From contig NZ_VWPH01000001.1 in NCBI RefSeq assembly GCF_008630535.1, positions 124,001 through 188,000 on the forward strand: a DNA stretch of 64,000 bases, in the 5' to 3' direction. Of the stretch, positions 41,285 to 49,988 are shown in pieces. The DNA is from Saccharopolyspora hirsuta. GTDB lineage: Bacteria; Actinomycetota; Actinomycetes; Mycobacteriales; Pseudonocardiaceae. A program made the translations under genes and the position numbers. The first letter of the stretch is position 1, and each line of letters starts with the position of its first letter. The notes beneath the pieces are model-generated. The model had not been told where the DNA came from and made no database searches. It saw only the letters and a list, made by a program, of their open reading frames with translations.

Positions 41285-42064
41285 ATGAACCGTTACGAAG
41301 GTCGGCGCGCGCTCATCACCGGTGCGGGCTCGGGCATCGGCCAGGCGACCGCGCTCCGCGTGCTCGTCGAAGGCGGCAGCGTGGTGGCGGCGGACATCAG
41401 CGAGCAGGGCCTGGCGGACACCGCGCAGAACGCGGGCACCGACCGGCTCAGCACGCTCGTGCTCGACGTCTCCGACGAGGAATCGGTCAAGGATGTTGTC
41501 GCCGAGGCCGTTTCCGCGCTGGGCGGCCTGGACGTCCTGGTCAACGCGGCCGGGATCCTGCGCTCCGCGCACAGCCACGAGATGCCCCTCGCGGACTTCA
41601 CCGAGATCCTGTCGGTGAACCTGGTGGGGACCTTCCTGGTGATCCGCGAAGCCATCCCTGCCCTGCTGGAGGGCAACAGCCCCGCCGTGGTCAACTTCAG
41701 CTCCACCTCGGCGGCCTTCGCGCACCCGTACATGGCGGCCTACGCGGCGAGCAAGGGCGGCATCCAGTCGATGACGCACGCCCTCGCCGCCGAGTACGCC
41801 AAGCGAGGCATCCGTTTCACCTCGGTGCAACCCGGTTCCATCTCGTCGGGCATGACCGACGGCAGCGGCGCGAGCAGGTCGAGCGTCGGCCCGGGCCTGC
41901 CCGAGGACGCCGACATGTCGTTGTTCGCGAAGCTGAGCCCGGCCATCGGCGACGGCTTCGCCGACCCGGGGACGGTCGCGTCGGTGGTGGCCATGCTCGC
42001 CTCCGAGGACGGCGAGTTCATCACCGGAACCGAGATCCGCATCGACGGCGGAACCCACTTCTGA
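41285..42064 (+). CDS. SDR oxidoreductase at the end of the hsaAC operon
   Basis: 259-residue classical SDR: ALITGAGSGIGQATALRVLVEGG, AADIS (NAD), VNAAGILRSAHSH, catalytic Ser in FSSTSAAFA and YAASK, SVQPGSISSGMTDG and FITGTEIRIDGGTHF. Co-directional with hsaA-hsaC and 16 bp downstream, so it belongs to the steroid pathway, perhaps acting on the 17- or 20-hydroxyl. The 190-225 loop is longer than usual. Followed by a strong terminator. Confidence 0.84.
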   Translation: MNRYEGRRALITGAGSGIGQATALRVLVEGGSVVAADISEQGLADTAQNAGTDRLSTLVLDVSDEESVKDVVAEAVSALGGLDVLVNAAGILRSAHSHEMPLADFTEILSVNLVGTFLVIREAIPALLEGNSPAVVNFSSTSAAFAHPYMAAYAASKGGIQSMTHALAAEYAKRGIRFTSVQPGSISSGMTDGSGASRSSVGPGLPEDADMSLFAKLSPAIGDGFADPGTVASVVAMLASEDGEFITGTEIRIDGGTHF

Positions 42065-42069
42065 CGCCC

Positions 42070-42097
42070 GAGGGCACCTCCCCCCGGAGGTGCCCTC
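42070..42097. terminator. Bidirectional hairpin terminator
   Basis: GAGGGCACCTCC/GGAGGTGCCCTC, 12-bp perfect arms, 4-C loop, between the convergent SDR (ends 42064) and dctM (ends 42105). No T-run, as is common in high-GC actinomycetes. Confidence 0.85.
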
Positions 42098-42104
42098 CGC
42101 GCCG

Positions 42105-43409
42105 CTAGTCGAGCAGGCCCATCATTCCCGGCAGGCCCAGGGACAGGGCGGGGATGAAGGTGACGGCGATGAGCAGCAGGACCAGTCCGACGAAGTACGG
42201 CAGGAGCTTCGGGACGACCTGCTCGATCGACACCCCGCTCACGCCGGTCCCGACGAACAGGACCGATCCGACCGGCGGCGTCATGGTGCCGATGCACATC
42301 GCGAGGATGAGCACCATGCCGAACTGCACCGGGTCCATGCCGACCTCCTCCGCGATGGGCAGCAGGATCGGGGTGAAGATCAGGATCGCCGGTGTGATGT
42401 CCATGAACGTGCCCACCACCAGCAGCAGGATGAGCATCAGCACCAGGACGACCACCGGCGAGTCCGCCACCGACAGCAGCGCCTGCGTGATCGCCGTCGG
42501 GATACCGGTGTAGGCCATCACCCAGGACATGCCCGCGGACGCCGCGATGAGGAACATGACGATGCCGGTCGCGACGACCGTGCGGGTCACGACGTCCTTG
42601 AGGGCCGTCCACGACATGCTCCGGTACGCCAGCGACAGCACCAGCGTGTACAGGACGGCGACCGCGGCGCCTTCGGTCGCGGTGAAGACCCCGAGCACGA
42701 TGCCGCCGACCACGACGACGATCAGCAGCAGGCCCGGGATCGCCCCGAGCAGGACCCGGAAGGCCTCGGCCGCGGTGACCCGGTCGACCTTCGGGTACTT
42801 CTCCCGCCGGGTGAACGCGAAGGCGATCACCATGATCACCAGCCCCATCAGGATGCCGGGCACGTACCCCGCCATGAACAGCGCCGAGACGGACACCCCG
42901 CCCGCGACGGTCGAGTAGACGATCGCGGCCGTCGTCGGCGGGATGAGCAGCCCGGTCGGGGCCGAGGCGATGTTGATCGCGGCCCCGAAAGCCGGGTCGT
43001 ACCCGGCCTTCCGCTGGCGCTCGTGCAGCGTGCTGCCGATCGCGGCGGCCGCCGCCACGGCCGAGCCGGACAGCGCGCCGAACAGCATGTTCGCCAGCAC
43101 GTTGGTGTGCGCCAGCGCGCCGGGGACCCGGCCCACCGCCACCAGGGCGAGGTCGACGAGCCGACGTGCGATGCCGCCGGTGTTCATGACGTTGCCCGCG
43201 AAGATGAACAGCGGGACGGCCAGCAGCGAGAAGCTCTCGATGCCGACGTTCATCTGCTGCCCGATGATGTAGGTGGAGTCGTCCCACGGCAGGAACGCCA
43301 GCGCGGTGACGAACGAGGCGATCCCGAGCGACACCGAGATCGGCACCCCGGTGAACAGCAGGACGAAGAACGCGCCGAACAGGACGGCGACAGCGGTCAG
43401 GGCACCCAT
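42105..43409 (-). CDS. dctM: TRAP transporter large membrane subunit
   Basis: 434-residue DctM/IT-superfamily protein with about 12 hydrophobic helices, starting ALTAVAVLFGAFFVLLFTGVPISVSLG and containing PLFIFAGNVMNTGGIARRLVDLA, ASAPTGLLIPPTTAAIVYSTVAGGVSV, and FMDITPAILIFTPILLPIAEEVGMDPVQFG near the C-terminus, all family hallmarks. Sodium- or proton-driven uptake of an acid delivered by DctP. Start overlaps the dctQ stop by one base (TGATG). Confidence 0.95.
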   Translation of the reverse strand: MGALTAVAVLFGAFFVLLFTGVPISVSLGIASFVTALAFLPWDDSTYIIGQQMNVGIESFSLLAVPLFIFAGNVMNTGGIARRLVDLALVAVGRVPGALAHTNVLANMLFGALSGSAVAAAAAIGSTLHERQRKAGYDPAFGAAINIASAPTGLLIPPTTAAIVYSTVAGGVSVSALFMAGYVPGILMGLVIMVIAFAFTRREKYPKVDRVTAAEAFRVLLGAIPGLLLIVVVVGGIVLGVFTATEGAAVAVLYTLVLSLAYRSMSWTALKDVVTRTVVATGIVMFLIAASAGMSWVMAYTGIPTAITQALLSVADSPVVVLVLMLILLLVVGTFMDITPAILIFTPILLPIAEEVGMDPVQFGMVLILAMCIGTMTPPVGSVLFVGTGVSGVSIEQVVPKLLPYFVGLVLLLIAVTFIPALSLGLPGMMGLLD

Positions 43410-43921
43410 CAGTCCGTCCCCTCGGTCTCGATCGAGACCTCGCCGACGAGGTCCTCCCAGATGTTGAGCAGCTGCGCGAACGCGATCGCGAGCCCGGCGA
43501 TCGGTCCGATCGCGTAGACCAGGCCCCGGGAGATCCCCAGCAGCGCCGAGTAGTTGGTGGCCGCGCTCAGCGCCAGCATCGTGCCGCCGACCACCAGCAC
43601 GACCACGGCGAAGACCAGCACGAGGACGTCCGAGCCGAGGACCAGCGCGCGCCGCACCGGGGGCGAGAACCGGTCCCGCAGGACGACCAGCGACATGTGC
43701 TTGCGCTGGAGGAACGCGTACGCGGCGCTGATCATCGACGTCCAGATGAGCGCGTAGCGCACGAGCTCCTCGGTGAAGGCCGCGGGCGAGCCCAGGACGT
43801 AGCGGGTGAAGACCTGGTACAGCACCAGCAGGGTCATGATGACGAGCAGGGCACCGGCGAAGGCCGCCAGCACGCCGCCGAGCGCTCGTCGCACCCGGTT
43901 GAGACGGTCGAGCGCGGTCAT
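43409..43921 (-). CDS. dctQ: TRAP transporter small membrane subunit
   Basis: 170-residue four-helix DctQ protein: helices about 16-38, 50-66, 90-113 and 130-150; the motif RYVLGSPAAFTEELVRYALIWTSMISAAYAF with the conserved ...EEL and W is diagnostic. ATG 43921 overlaps the dctP stop by 4 bp. It pairs with DctM to form the membrane complex. Confidence 0.93.
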   Translation of the reverse strand: MTALDRLNRVRRALGGVLAAFAGALLVIMTLLVLYQVFTRYVLGSPAAFTEELVRYALIWTSMISAAYAFLQRKHMSLVVLRDRFSPPVRRALVLGSDVLVLVFAVVVLVVGGTMLALSAATNYSALLGISRGLVYAIGPIAGLAIAFAQLLNIWEDLVGEVSIETEGTD

Positions 43922-44955
43922 GGCGTGCCTCGCTTCCGGGCCGAGCCGATGACGGACAGGAGCTCCGCGACCTCCGGGTACTGCGCGGCGTACTGCTCCA
44001 CCACCGGCCTGGTGGCCTCGCGGAATGCCGCGGTGTCGACGTCGGTGATGAACTCGACGCCCATCGCCTCCGCCTCGGCGACCGCCTGCCGGGTGGTCTT
44101 CGCCCAGTCGACCTTCTGCCGCTCGGTCGACGCGCGGGCCGCCTCGGTGAGCAGCTGCTCGTCGGCCGGGTCGAGCCGCTCCCAGGTCTGGGTGCTGATC
44201 ACGAGCATGTCGGGGATCCGGGTGTGCTCGGTCATCGAGAACGCGTGGGAGACCTCGCCGTGCGCGCTGTCGGTGAGCACCGTCTCGTTGCTCTCGGCGC
44301 CGTCGATCAGCCCGGTCTGCAGCGAGGTGTAGGTGTCGCTGAACGCCATCACGACCGGGGCGGCGCCCAGCGCGCCGACGAAGTCGGTCTGCGAGCGCAT
44401 GTCCTGCACGCGGATCTTCCGCCCGCGCAGGTCTTCCGGCGTCCGCACCGGCGTGTTCCCGGTGTAGAAGGACCGCGCCCCGGAGGTGTAGTAGGTGAGG
44501 CCGACGAAGCCGTCGTCGGCGGTCGAGCGGAAGTGCTCGGCCATCTGCGGCGAGTCCATCACGTCGTAGAACTCCTGCTCGGAGTCGAAGACGTAGGGCA
44601 GGCCGAAGGTGTGGTAGCCGGGGGCGTAGGTCGCCAGCCCCGGTGCGCTGACCCGGGTCATGTCGACGATGCCCTCGTGCAGCTGGCCGAGCACGTCGGG
44701 TTCGGCGCCCAGCTGACCGTTGCCGTAGATCTTCACCACGATGCGGCCGCCGCTGCGCCGCTCGACGTCGTCGGCGAACGAGGCGAGCGCCTGGGAGGTG
44801 ACGTGGTCGTCGCTGAGGTTGTTCGCCAGGCTCAGCACCAGGGGGTTCTCCGGCGTCGCCTCGGCGCTCGTCCGCGCGCCGGACACCGGCGCGCACGCGG
44901 CGAGGGCCGCGACGAGGACCAGGGCGACGGTGCCGCTGATCAATCGGTTCCTCAT
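43918..44955 (-). CDS. dctP: TRAP substrate-binding lipoprotein (hexuronate candidate)
   Basis: 345 residues with an N-terminal lipoprotein signal (hydrophobic core then LAAC lipobox, Cys near residue 19), so anchored outside the membrane. DctP core motifs: LANNLSDDHVTSQALASFADDVERRSGGRI, GARSFYTGNTPVRTPEDLRGRKIRVQ (Arg contacts the carboxylate) and LIDGAESNETVL. ATG 44955 has GAAAGG upstream. Eleven bases after the GH31 gene in a mannonate/glucuronate operon, so glucuronate or a related uronate is the likely ligand; inferred. Confidence 0.92.
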   Translation of the reverse strand: MRNRLISGTVALVLVAALAACAPVSGARTSAEATPENPLVLSLANNLSDDHVTSQALASFADDVERRSGGRIVVKIYGNGQLGAEPDVLGQLHEGIVDMTRVSAPGLATYAPGYHTFGLPYVFDSEQEFYDVMDSPQMAEHFRSTADDGFVGLTYYTSGARSFYTGNTPVRTPEDLRGRKIRVQDMRSQTDFVGALGAAPVVMAFSDTYTSLQTGLIDGAESNETVLTDSAHGEVSHAFSMTEHTRIPDMLVISTQTWERLDPADEQLLTEAARASTERQKVDWAKTTRQAVAEAEAMGVEFITDVDTAAFREATRPVVEQYAAQYPEVAELLSVIGSARKRGTP

Positions 44956-44966
44956 GCGTGCCTTTC

Positions 44967-47477
44967 TCACATGCCGATCATGTCGACGGGCTCGAACGAG
45001 ATCGCGACGGCGAGGTCGCCGCCCGGATCGGGGGTCTTGATCAGCACGGATCCGAGCCCGATGTCGTAGTGCCAGCCCACTTCCGCGGCGTCGAAGCGAC
45101 CGCGGTGCAGGTGCTGCGGGAGGCGCTGGCCGTCGAGGGCGACCCAGTGCGGGCACCGGCCGGGCCGGACCACGTCGAACAGCAGCCGTTCGACGGAGCT
45201 GCGGTACTCGCCGCGCCGGGTCAGCTCCAGGCGCACCTGCTCACCGGCGGTCATCCGGACCTCGGTCGTGCGGAACGCGCCGTCCTCGTGGGCGCGGGTG
45301 AGGCCGTCGTCCTCGTAGAGGGTGAACTCCGCGTCGCGATCGGGGGCGCAGATCAGCCGCAGCTGGGTCACCTCGTCGCGGGTGAGGCTGTTCAACTGGT
45401 TCTCCGAGACCGGGACGATGCCGCCGCCGCGCAGGAACAGCGGGATCGAGCCGAGGTCCACCGGCAGTTCCACGACCTGCCCGCCCTCGTAGCGCTCCCG
45501 GGTCCAGGCGTCGTAGAACACCTCGCCCTCCGGGAGCCGGACGGTGCGGGTGCTCGCCCCCGGGGTGAGCACGTTGGCGACGAGCAGCGCGTCGCCGAGC
45601 ATGAACTCCTCGGACGTCTCGTCGACCGCCGGGTCGTGCTGGAACGCGCTGACCAGCGGTTCCACGATCGGCCAGCCGGTCGCCGAGGCGCGCGCCGCGA
45701 GCGAGTACAGGTAGGGGAACAGCCGGTAGCGCAGCTTGATGGCGTCGCGGACGTGGGGAGTCCGGTCGGGGTACATCCACGGCTCGGTCACCGTGTTGTC
45801 GGAGTTGACCGAGTGGATGGAGAACCGCGGTTGGAAGATGCCGTGCTGCACCCACCGCACCAGCAGCTCGGGATCCGGTGCGGGGCCGTGGAAGCCGCCG
45901 ATGTCGCAGCCGTGGTGCGGGAACCCGGACAGGCCCATCCCGAGGATCGTGGCGATGTTGTGCCGCAACGACTCCCACGAGGTGGAGTTGTCGCCCGCCC
46001 AGCTCTGCGCGTAGCGCTGGATGCCCGCGTGACCGGACCGGCACACGATGTAGGGGCGGGCCGACGGGTTCGTCGCGGCGATGCTGTCGCGGGTCACCCG
46101 GCACATCAGGTTCGGCATGACGTTGCGCAGACGGCCGATCGTCGCGCCTGCGCCCTCGAAGTCGACGCCGGAGTCGGTGTCGATGATGCCGTCGTACTCG
46201 CAGTTGTCGTTCCAGACCGACGTCGTGCCCTTGTCCAGGACCGCTTCGGTGAGCCAGCGCTGCCACGCCTCGCGGGCGGCGGGCTTGGTGAAGTCGACGA
46301 ACCGGCCCGGCCCGCCCCACCAGGCACCGACGGCGGGGCCGTCACCGGCCGCGTCCGCGCTGCGGGTGACGAAGACGCCGGCCGCGTCGAACTCCTCGAA
46401 GCGCGGGTGGACGTCGAGGACGCCGGGCTTGACGTTCGGGGACACGGTGATGCCGCGCTCGGCCATCGCGGCGAAGAAGCCCTCGGGGTCCGGGAAACGG
46501 CGCTCGTTCCAGGTGAACACGCACCGCTTCGACCCGGCCTCGGTCTCCTGCGCGGTGTAGCCCGACGAGAGCTGGAAACCGTCGACGGGGATGTCCTCGG
46601 CCCGGGCGATGTCGATGAACTCGATGATCGCGCGGTCGCTGTCCGCGTCGAGCTCGGAGTAGTACATCGACGAGGCCAGGTAGCCCAGCGCGTACTTGGG
46701 CAGCAGCGGTGGCCTGCCGGTCAGCGCGGTGTAGCGCTGCACGACGTCGCGGATGCCCGGACCGGCGATCAGGAAGAGGTCGATGTCGCCGCCGTCGGCG
46801 CGGTAGCGGCTGTGCGGCGGCCAGTAGTTGCTCCGCTCCCGGCCGAGGTCGAAGTCGCAGTCGTAGGTGTTGTGGTAGAAGTACCCGACCGCTTTCCGGT
46901 TCTCCCGGTTCATCTTGATGTAGAACGGGATGTGCTTGTACAGCGGGTCGGTCTCGCGCGGGTCGTAGCCGAGGGCGTCCTTCGGGCTCAGCGTGATGAG
47001 CTTCTGCGCCTTGTTCAGCGGCCCGGTGGTCTCGCCGAAGCCGTAGAACGCGTCGTCGCGGGAGATCTCGCTGGTGTGGATGCGGCGACCGTTGGCGTCC
47101 TCCAGGTAGCCGAGCCCGACGACGTCGGAGTGCAGCAGGGTGCCCGCCTCGTCGTGGACGCGGATCCGGAACGGGTCCTTCTCGACGTCCACGCGGAGGT
47201 TCCCGCCGGTCACCCGGACGCGGTCGCCCAGGTCCTCGACGTCGAACGGCAGCGGCGTCACCCGCGTTCGCTCGGCGCCCATGAACTCGTCGAGCCGGTC
47301 CGGCCACGCCGTCGTGGTGAGCGTGTAGGACTCCTCGGCGAAGTCGCCCTGGAAACCGGCGCGAACGCGCAGGACGCCGTCGGCCGGGAACATGAGCCGG
47401 ATCTCGACACCGTCGGTGCGGACCCGGACCTGGTCACCGGACCGCTCCACTCGCTCGACTCGTGATGTGACGCGCAC
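44967..47477 (-). CDS. GH31 glycoside hydrolase (alpha-glucosidase/xylosidase family)
   Basis: 836-residue retaining glycosidase. N-terminal beta-sandwich (about 1-240), (beta/alpha)8 barrel (about 250-600) and C-terminal beta domains. Nucleophile Asp in TSVWNDNCEYDG near residue 422, acid/base Asp in WAGDNSTSWESLR near residue 497, and FYGFGETTG near residue 145. No signal peptide, so cytoplasmic. Between mannonate dehydratase and dctP; it may split a glucuronate-bearing or other alpha-glycoside after uptake. Substrate unknown. Confidence 0.9.
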   Translation of the reverse strand: MRVTSRVERVERSGDQVRVRTDGVEIRLMFPADGVLRVRAGFQGDFAEESYTLTTTAWPDRLDEFMGAERTRVTPLPFDVEDLGDRVRVTGGNLRVDVEKDPFRIRVHDEAGTLLHSDVVGLGYLEDANGRRIHTSEISRDDAFYGFGETTGPLNKAQKLITLSPKDALGYDPRETDPLYKHIPFYIKMNRENRKAVGYFYHNTYDCDFDLGRERSNYWPPHSRYRADGGDIDLFLIAGPGIRDVVQRYTALTGRPPLLPKYALGYLASSMYYSELDADSDRAIIEFIDIARAEDIPVDGFQLSSGYTAQETEAGSKRCVFTWNERRFPDPEGFFAAMAERGITVSPNVKPGVLDVHPRFEEFDAAGVFVTRSADAAGDGPAVGAWWGGPGRFVDFTKPAAREAWQRWLTEAVLDKGTTSVWNDNCEYDGIIDTDSGVDFEGAGATIGRLRNVMPNLMCRVTRDSIAATNPSARPYIVCRSGHAGIQRYAQSWAGDNSTSWESLRHNIATILGMGLSGFPHHGCDIGGFHGPAPDPELLVRWVQHGIFQPRFSIHSVNSDNTVTEPWMYPDRTPHVRDAIKLRYRLFPYLYSLAARASATGWPIVEPLVSAFQHDPAVDETSEEFMLGDALLVANVLTPGASTRTVRLPEGEVFYDAWTRERYEGGQVVELPVDLGSIPLFLRGGGIVPVSENQLNSLTRDEVTQLRLICAPDRDAEFTLYEDDGLTRAHEDGAFRTTEVRMTAGEQVRLELTRRGEYRSSVERLLFDVVRPGRCPHWVALDGQRLPQHLHRGRFDAAEVGWHYDIGLGSVLIKTPDPGGDLAVAISFEPVDMIGM

Positions 47478-47547
47478 GTGAACTTCTCTCGATCTGGCGG
47501 ATTCCGCTGCCCGGGCGGCAGCGCCGACGACAATGATGGGGCTCGGC

Positions 47548-48786
47548 TCACCAGTCGTGAACCGTGCCGTCCTGCAAGCGGTTCACCGGCAGGTACGCCC
47601 GCTCGTAGGGGTACTTCGCCGCCAGGTCCTCGTCGAAGTGGATGCCCAGCCCGGGTTTCTCGCTCGGCCGCAGGCCGCCGTGGGCGAACTCGTGCGTGGG
47701 CCCGAAGACCTCCCGCGTCTGCTCGCTGTGGACCATGTACTCCTGGATGCCGAAGTTGTGCAGCGCCAGCCCGAGGTGCACCGCGGCCGCCAGCCCGACC
47801 GGAGAGACGTCCGTCGGACCGTGCATCCCGGACTTGACCTGGTACATCGCCGCGTAGTCCATGATCCGGCGCACGCTGCTGATGCCGCCCGCGTGCGTGA
47901 TCGGCGAGCGCACGTAGTCGATGAGCTGCTCGCGGATCAGGTGCTGGTAGTCCCACACGGAGTTGAACACCTCGCCGATCGCCAGCGGCGTGGTGGTGTG
48001 GTGGCGCACCCAGCGCAGCGCTTCCTGGTTCTCGGCGGGCGTGACGTCTTCGAGCCAGAACAGGTCGTAGGGCTCCAGGGACTTGCCCAGCTTGGCCGCC
48101 TGGATCGGGGTGAGCCGGTGGTGCGCGTCGTGCAGCAGCGCGATGTCCTCGCCGAACTCCCCGCGGACGGCTTCGAACACCGAGGGCACGTGCCGCAGGT
48201 AGGCGCGGGTGTCCCAGCTCTCCTCGGCGGGCAGCGCGGAGCGGCGGGCGGGTTCGTAGTCGTAGCGGGTGTCGTCGCCGATCGCGGCGGCCGCGCTGGA
48301 GGCGACGCCGTACACCGAGTCCAGGCCCGGCACGCCGGTCTGGATGCGGATCGCGCGGAAGCCCTCCTCGATGTGCTGGCGCACCGAGTCGAACAGCTCG
48401 GGGATGTCCTTGCCGCTGGCGTGGCCGTAGACCAGGCAGCGGTCGCGGCTGGCCCCGCCGAGCAGCTGGTACAGCGGCAGCCCGGCGACCTTGGCCTTGA
48501 TGTCCCACAAAGCGGTGTCCACCGCCGCGATCGCGGCCATCGTCACCGGGCCGCGCCGCCAGTACGCGCCGCGGTACAGGTACTGCCAGGTGTCCTCGAT
48601 GGCGTGCGCGTCGCGCCCGATCAGCAGCGGCACGACGTGGTCGGTGAGGTAGCTGGCCACCGACAGCTCCCGGCCGTTCAGCGTGCCGTCGCCGTAGCCG
48701 ACCACGCCGTCGTCGGTGGTGATCTTCAGGGTGACGAAGTTGCGGCCCGGGCTGGTGACGATGACGTCTGCGCGCTCGATGAGCAC
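47548..48786 (-). CDS. manD: D-mannonate dehydratase, enolase superfamily (ManD)
   Basis: 412-residue enolase-superfamily dehydratase. [57 protein letters not shown], the Tyr/Arg-bearing insertion, DAHHRLTP and [11 protein letters not shown] (metal Asp/Glu/Glu), [10 protein letters not shown] and [13 protein letters not shown] identify ManD rather than a generic mandelate racemase. It dehydrates D-mannonate to 2-keto-3-deoxygluconate. GTG 48786 with AAGGAGG upstream. First gene of the manD-GH31-dctPQM operon; LacI-type box at 48899. Confidence 0.9.
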   Translation of the reverse strand: MLIERADVIVTSPGRNFVTLKITTDDGVVGYGDGTLNGRELSVASYLTDHVVPLLIGRDAHAIEDTWQYLYRGAYWRRGPVTMAAIAAVDTALWDIKAKVAGLPLYQLLGGASRDRCLVYGHASGKDIPELFDSVRQHIEEGFRAIRIQTGVPGLDSVYGVASSAAAAIGDDTRYDYEPARRSALPAEESWDTRAYLRHVPSVFEAVRGEFGEDIALLHDAHHRLTPIQAAKLGKSLEPYDLFWLEDVTPAENQEALRWVRHHTTTPLAIGEVFNSVWDYQHLIREQLIDYVRSPITHAGGISSVRRIMDYAAMYQVKSGMHGPTDVSPVGLAAAVHLGLALHNFGIQEYMVHSEQTREVFGPTHEFAHGGLRPSEKPGLGIHFDEDLAAKYPYERAYLPVNRLQDGTVHDW

Positions 48787-48898
48787 TGGTCCTCCTTGAC
48801 TTGAAACGACGAGCGGTACGCCGGTCCGCCGTGCTCGGGTGATCGGTGCGGTGGCTGCGGTCTCGCGGTCGGTTCAACGTAGGAGCCGCCCCGTAGAC

Positions 48899-48914
48899 TG
48901 GCAACCAGTTGCCA
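48899..48914. promoter_or_regulatory. LacI-type operator palindrome
   Basis: TGGCAACCAGTTGCCA, 16-bp perfect palindrome, followed by a half-site TTGTTGCCAAC at 48917-48927. Overlaps a TAGACT -10 element (48894-48899) between manD and the LacI gene. Likely bound by the LacI protein encoded next. Confidence 0.85.
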
Positions 48915-48946
48915 TTTGTTGCCAACATCAACACCGGAGGTGCGCG

Positions 48947-49942
48947 GTGGACCAGGGCAGGCCGACGATCTACGACGTCGCGGAGCGCTGCGGCGTCGCG
49001 GCGTCCACGGTGTCGCGCACGTTCTCCCACCCCAGCCGGGTCAACCCCGCCACCCGCGCGAAGGTCCGGGCCGCCGCCGACGAGATCGGTTACCTCCCGC
49101 GGCCGCTGGCGCGCGCGGAGGCGCCCGGCCGCGCGCGCACGATCACCCTGGTCGTCACCGACATCGCCAACCCCTACTACGCCCCGCTGATCAAGGCGGC
49201 CCAGTCGCAGGCGCTGGCGAAGGACTACGCGCTGGCCCTGGTCGACAGCGACGAGTCGCCGCGCGTCGAGGCCAGCAACCTGCGCCAGCTGCTGGCGACC
49301 GCCAGCGGCGCCGTCCTGGCCACCTCCCGCCTCTCCGACGACGTCATCCGCCAGATCGCCCAGCACCGCCCGCTGGTCATCGTCAACCGCGAGATCGACG
49401 GGATCCCCAGCCTCGTGGTGGACACCGCGGCGGGCATGCGCAAGGCCGTCCGCCACCTGGCCGCCATCGGGCACCGCCGCATCGCCTACCTCTCCGGCCC
49501 CCGCAACTCCTGGATCAACAGCGTGCGCTGGCGCGCTGTGCAGGAGGAATCCGGCGCGCTCGGGCTGGACGCGGCGTTCGTGGGCCCGCACGTGCCGAAC
49601 CTGCAGGGCGGGCGCGAAGCCGCCGACGCGCTGATGCTGCAGCGCGCGACCGCCGCCATCGCCTACAACGACCTCATCGCCATCGGCGCCCTGCAACGCC
49701 TGCAGGCCGCCGGTGTCAGCGTGCCCGCGGACTTCAGCCTCATCGGGTGCGACGACATCTTCGGCGCGGACCTGACCTCCCCGGGGCTGACCACCATCGC
49801 CGGGCCGACCGAACGGCTCGGCAGGTCCGCCGTCGACGCCCTGCACGCCCAGCTCACCCGCGGTCCGGGGGTGGAATCCGCGCTGTTCGACGCCCACCTC
49901 GTCACGCGCGGCTCCACCGCCGCACCCCGGGATGACAACTGA
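48947..49942 (+). CDS. LacI-family regulator of hexuronate genes
   Basis: 331 residues. N-terminal HTH/hinge TIYDVAERCGVAASTVSRTFSHPSRVNPATRAKVRAAADEIGYLPRPLARAE; periplasmic-binding-like core with ITLVVTDIANPYYAPLIKAA, HLAAIGHRRIAYLSGP, AIAYNDLIAIGAL and DIFGADLTSPGLTTI. GTG 48947 has GGAGG seven bases upstream. Divergent from manD and upstream of uxaC; palindromes of the same type stand in front of both, so it very likely represses both arms. Confidence 0.93.
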   Translation: MDQGRPTIYDVAERCGVAASTVSRTFSHPSRVNPATRAKVRAAADEIGYLPRPLARAEAPGRARTITLVVTDIANPYYAPLIKAAQSQALAKDYALALVDSDESPRVEASNLRQLLATASGAVLATSRLSDDVIRQIAQHRPLVIVNREIDGIPSLVVDTAAGMRKAVRHLAAIGHRRIAYLSGPRNSWINSVRWRAVQEESGALGLDAAFVGPHVPNLQGGREAADALMLQRATAAIAYNDLIAIGALQRLQAAGVSVPADFSLIGCDDIFGADLTSPGLTTIAGPTERLGRSAVDALHAQLTRGPGVESALFDAHLVTRGSTAAPRDDN

Positions 49943-49957
49943 TGGCAACAAGTTGCA
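49943..49957. promoter_or_regulatory. Second LacI-type palindrome, before uxaC
   Basis: TGGCAACAAGTTGCA, immediately after the lacI stop and 32 bp before the chosen uxaC start; it shares TGGCAAC-NN-GTTGC with the 48899 box. Its position argues that uxaC begins at 49989, not further upstream. Confidence 0.75.
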
Positions 49958-49988
49958 CCGGGTCCCGCGAGATGGCGATGCTGCCCGC

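Noticed and set aside
44958..47465. 835-residue plus-strand frame opposite the GH31 gene
   Set aside because: Antisense shadow rich in Val/Arg/Asp/Gly repeats; the GH31 frame contains catalytic motifs.
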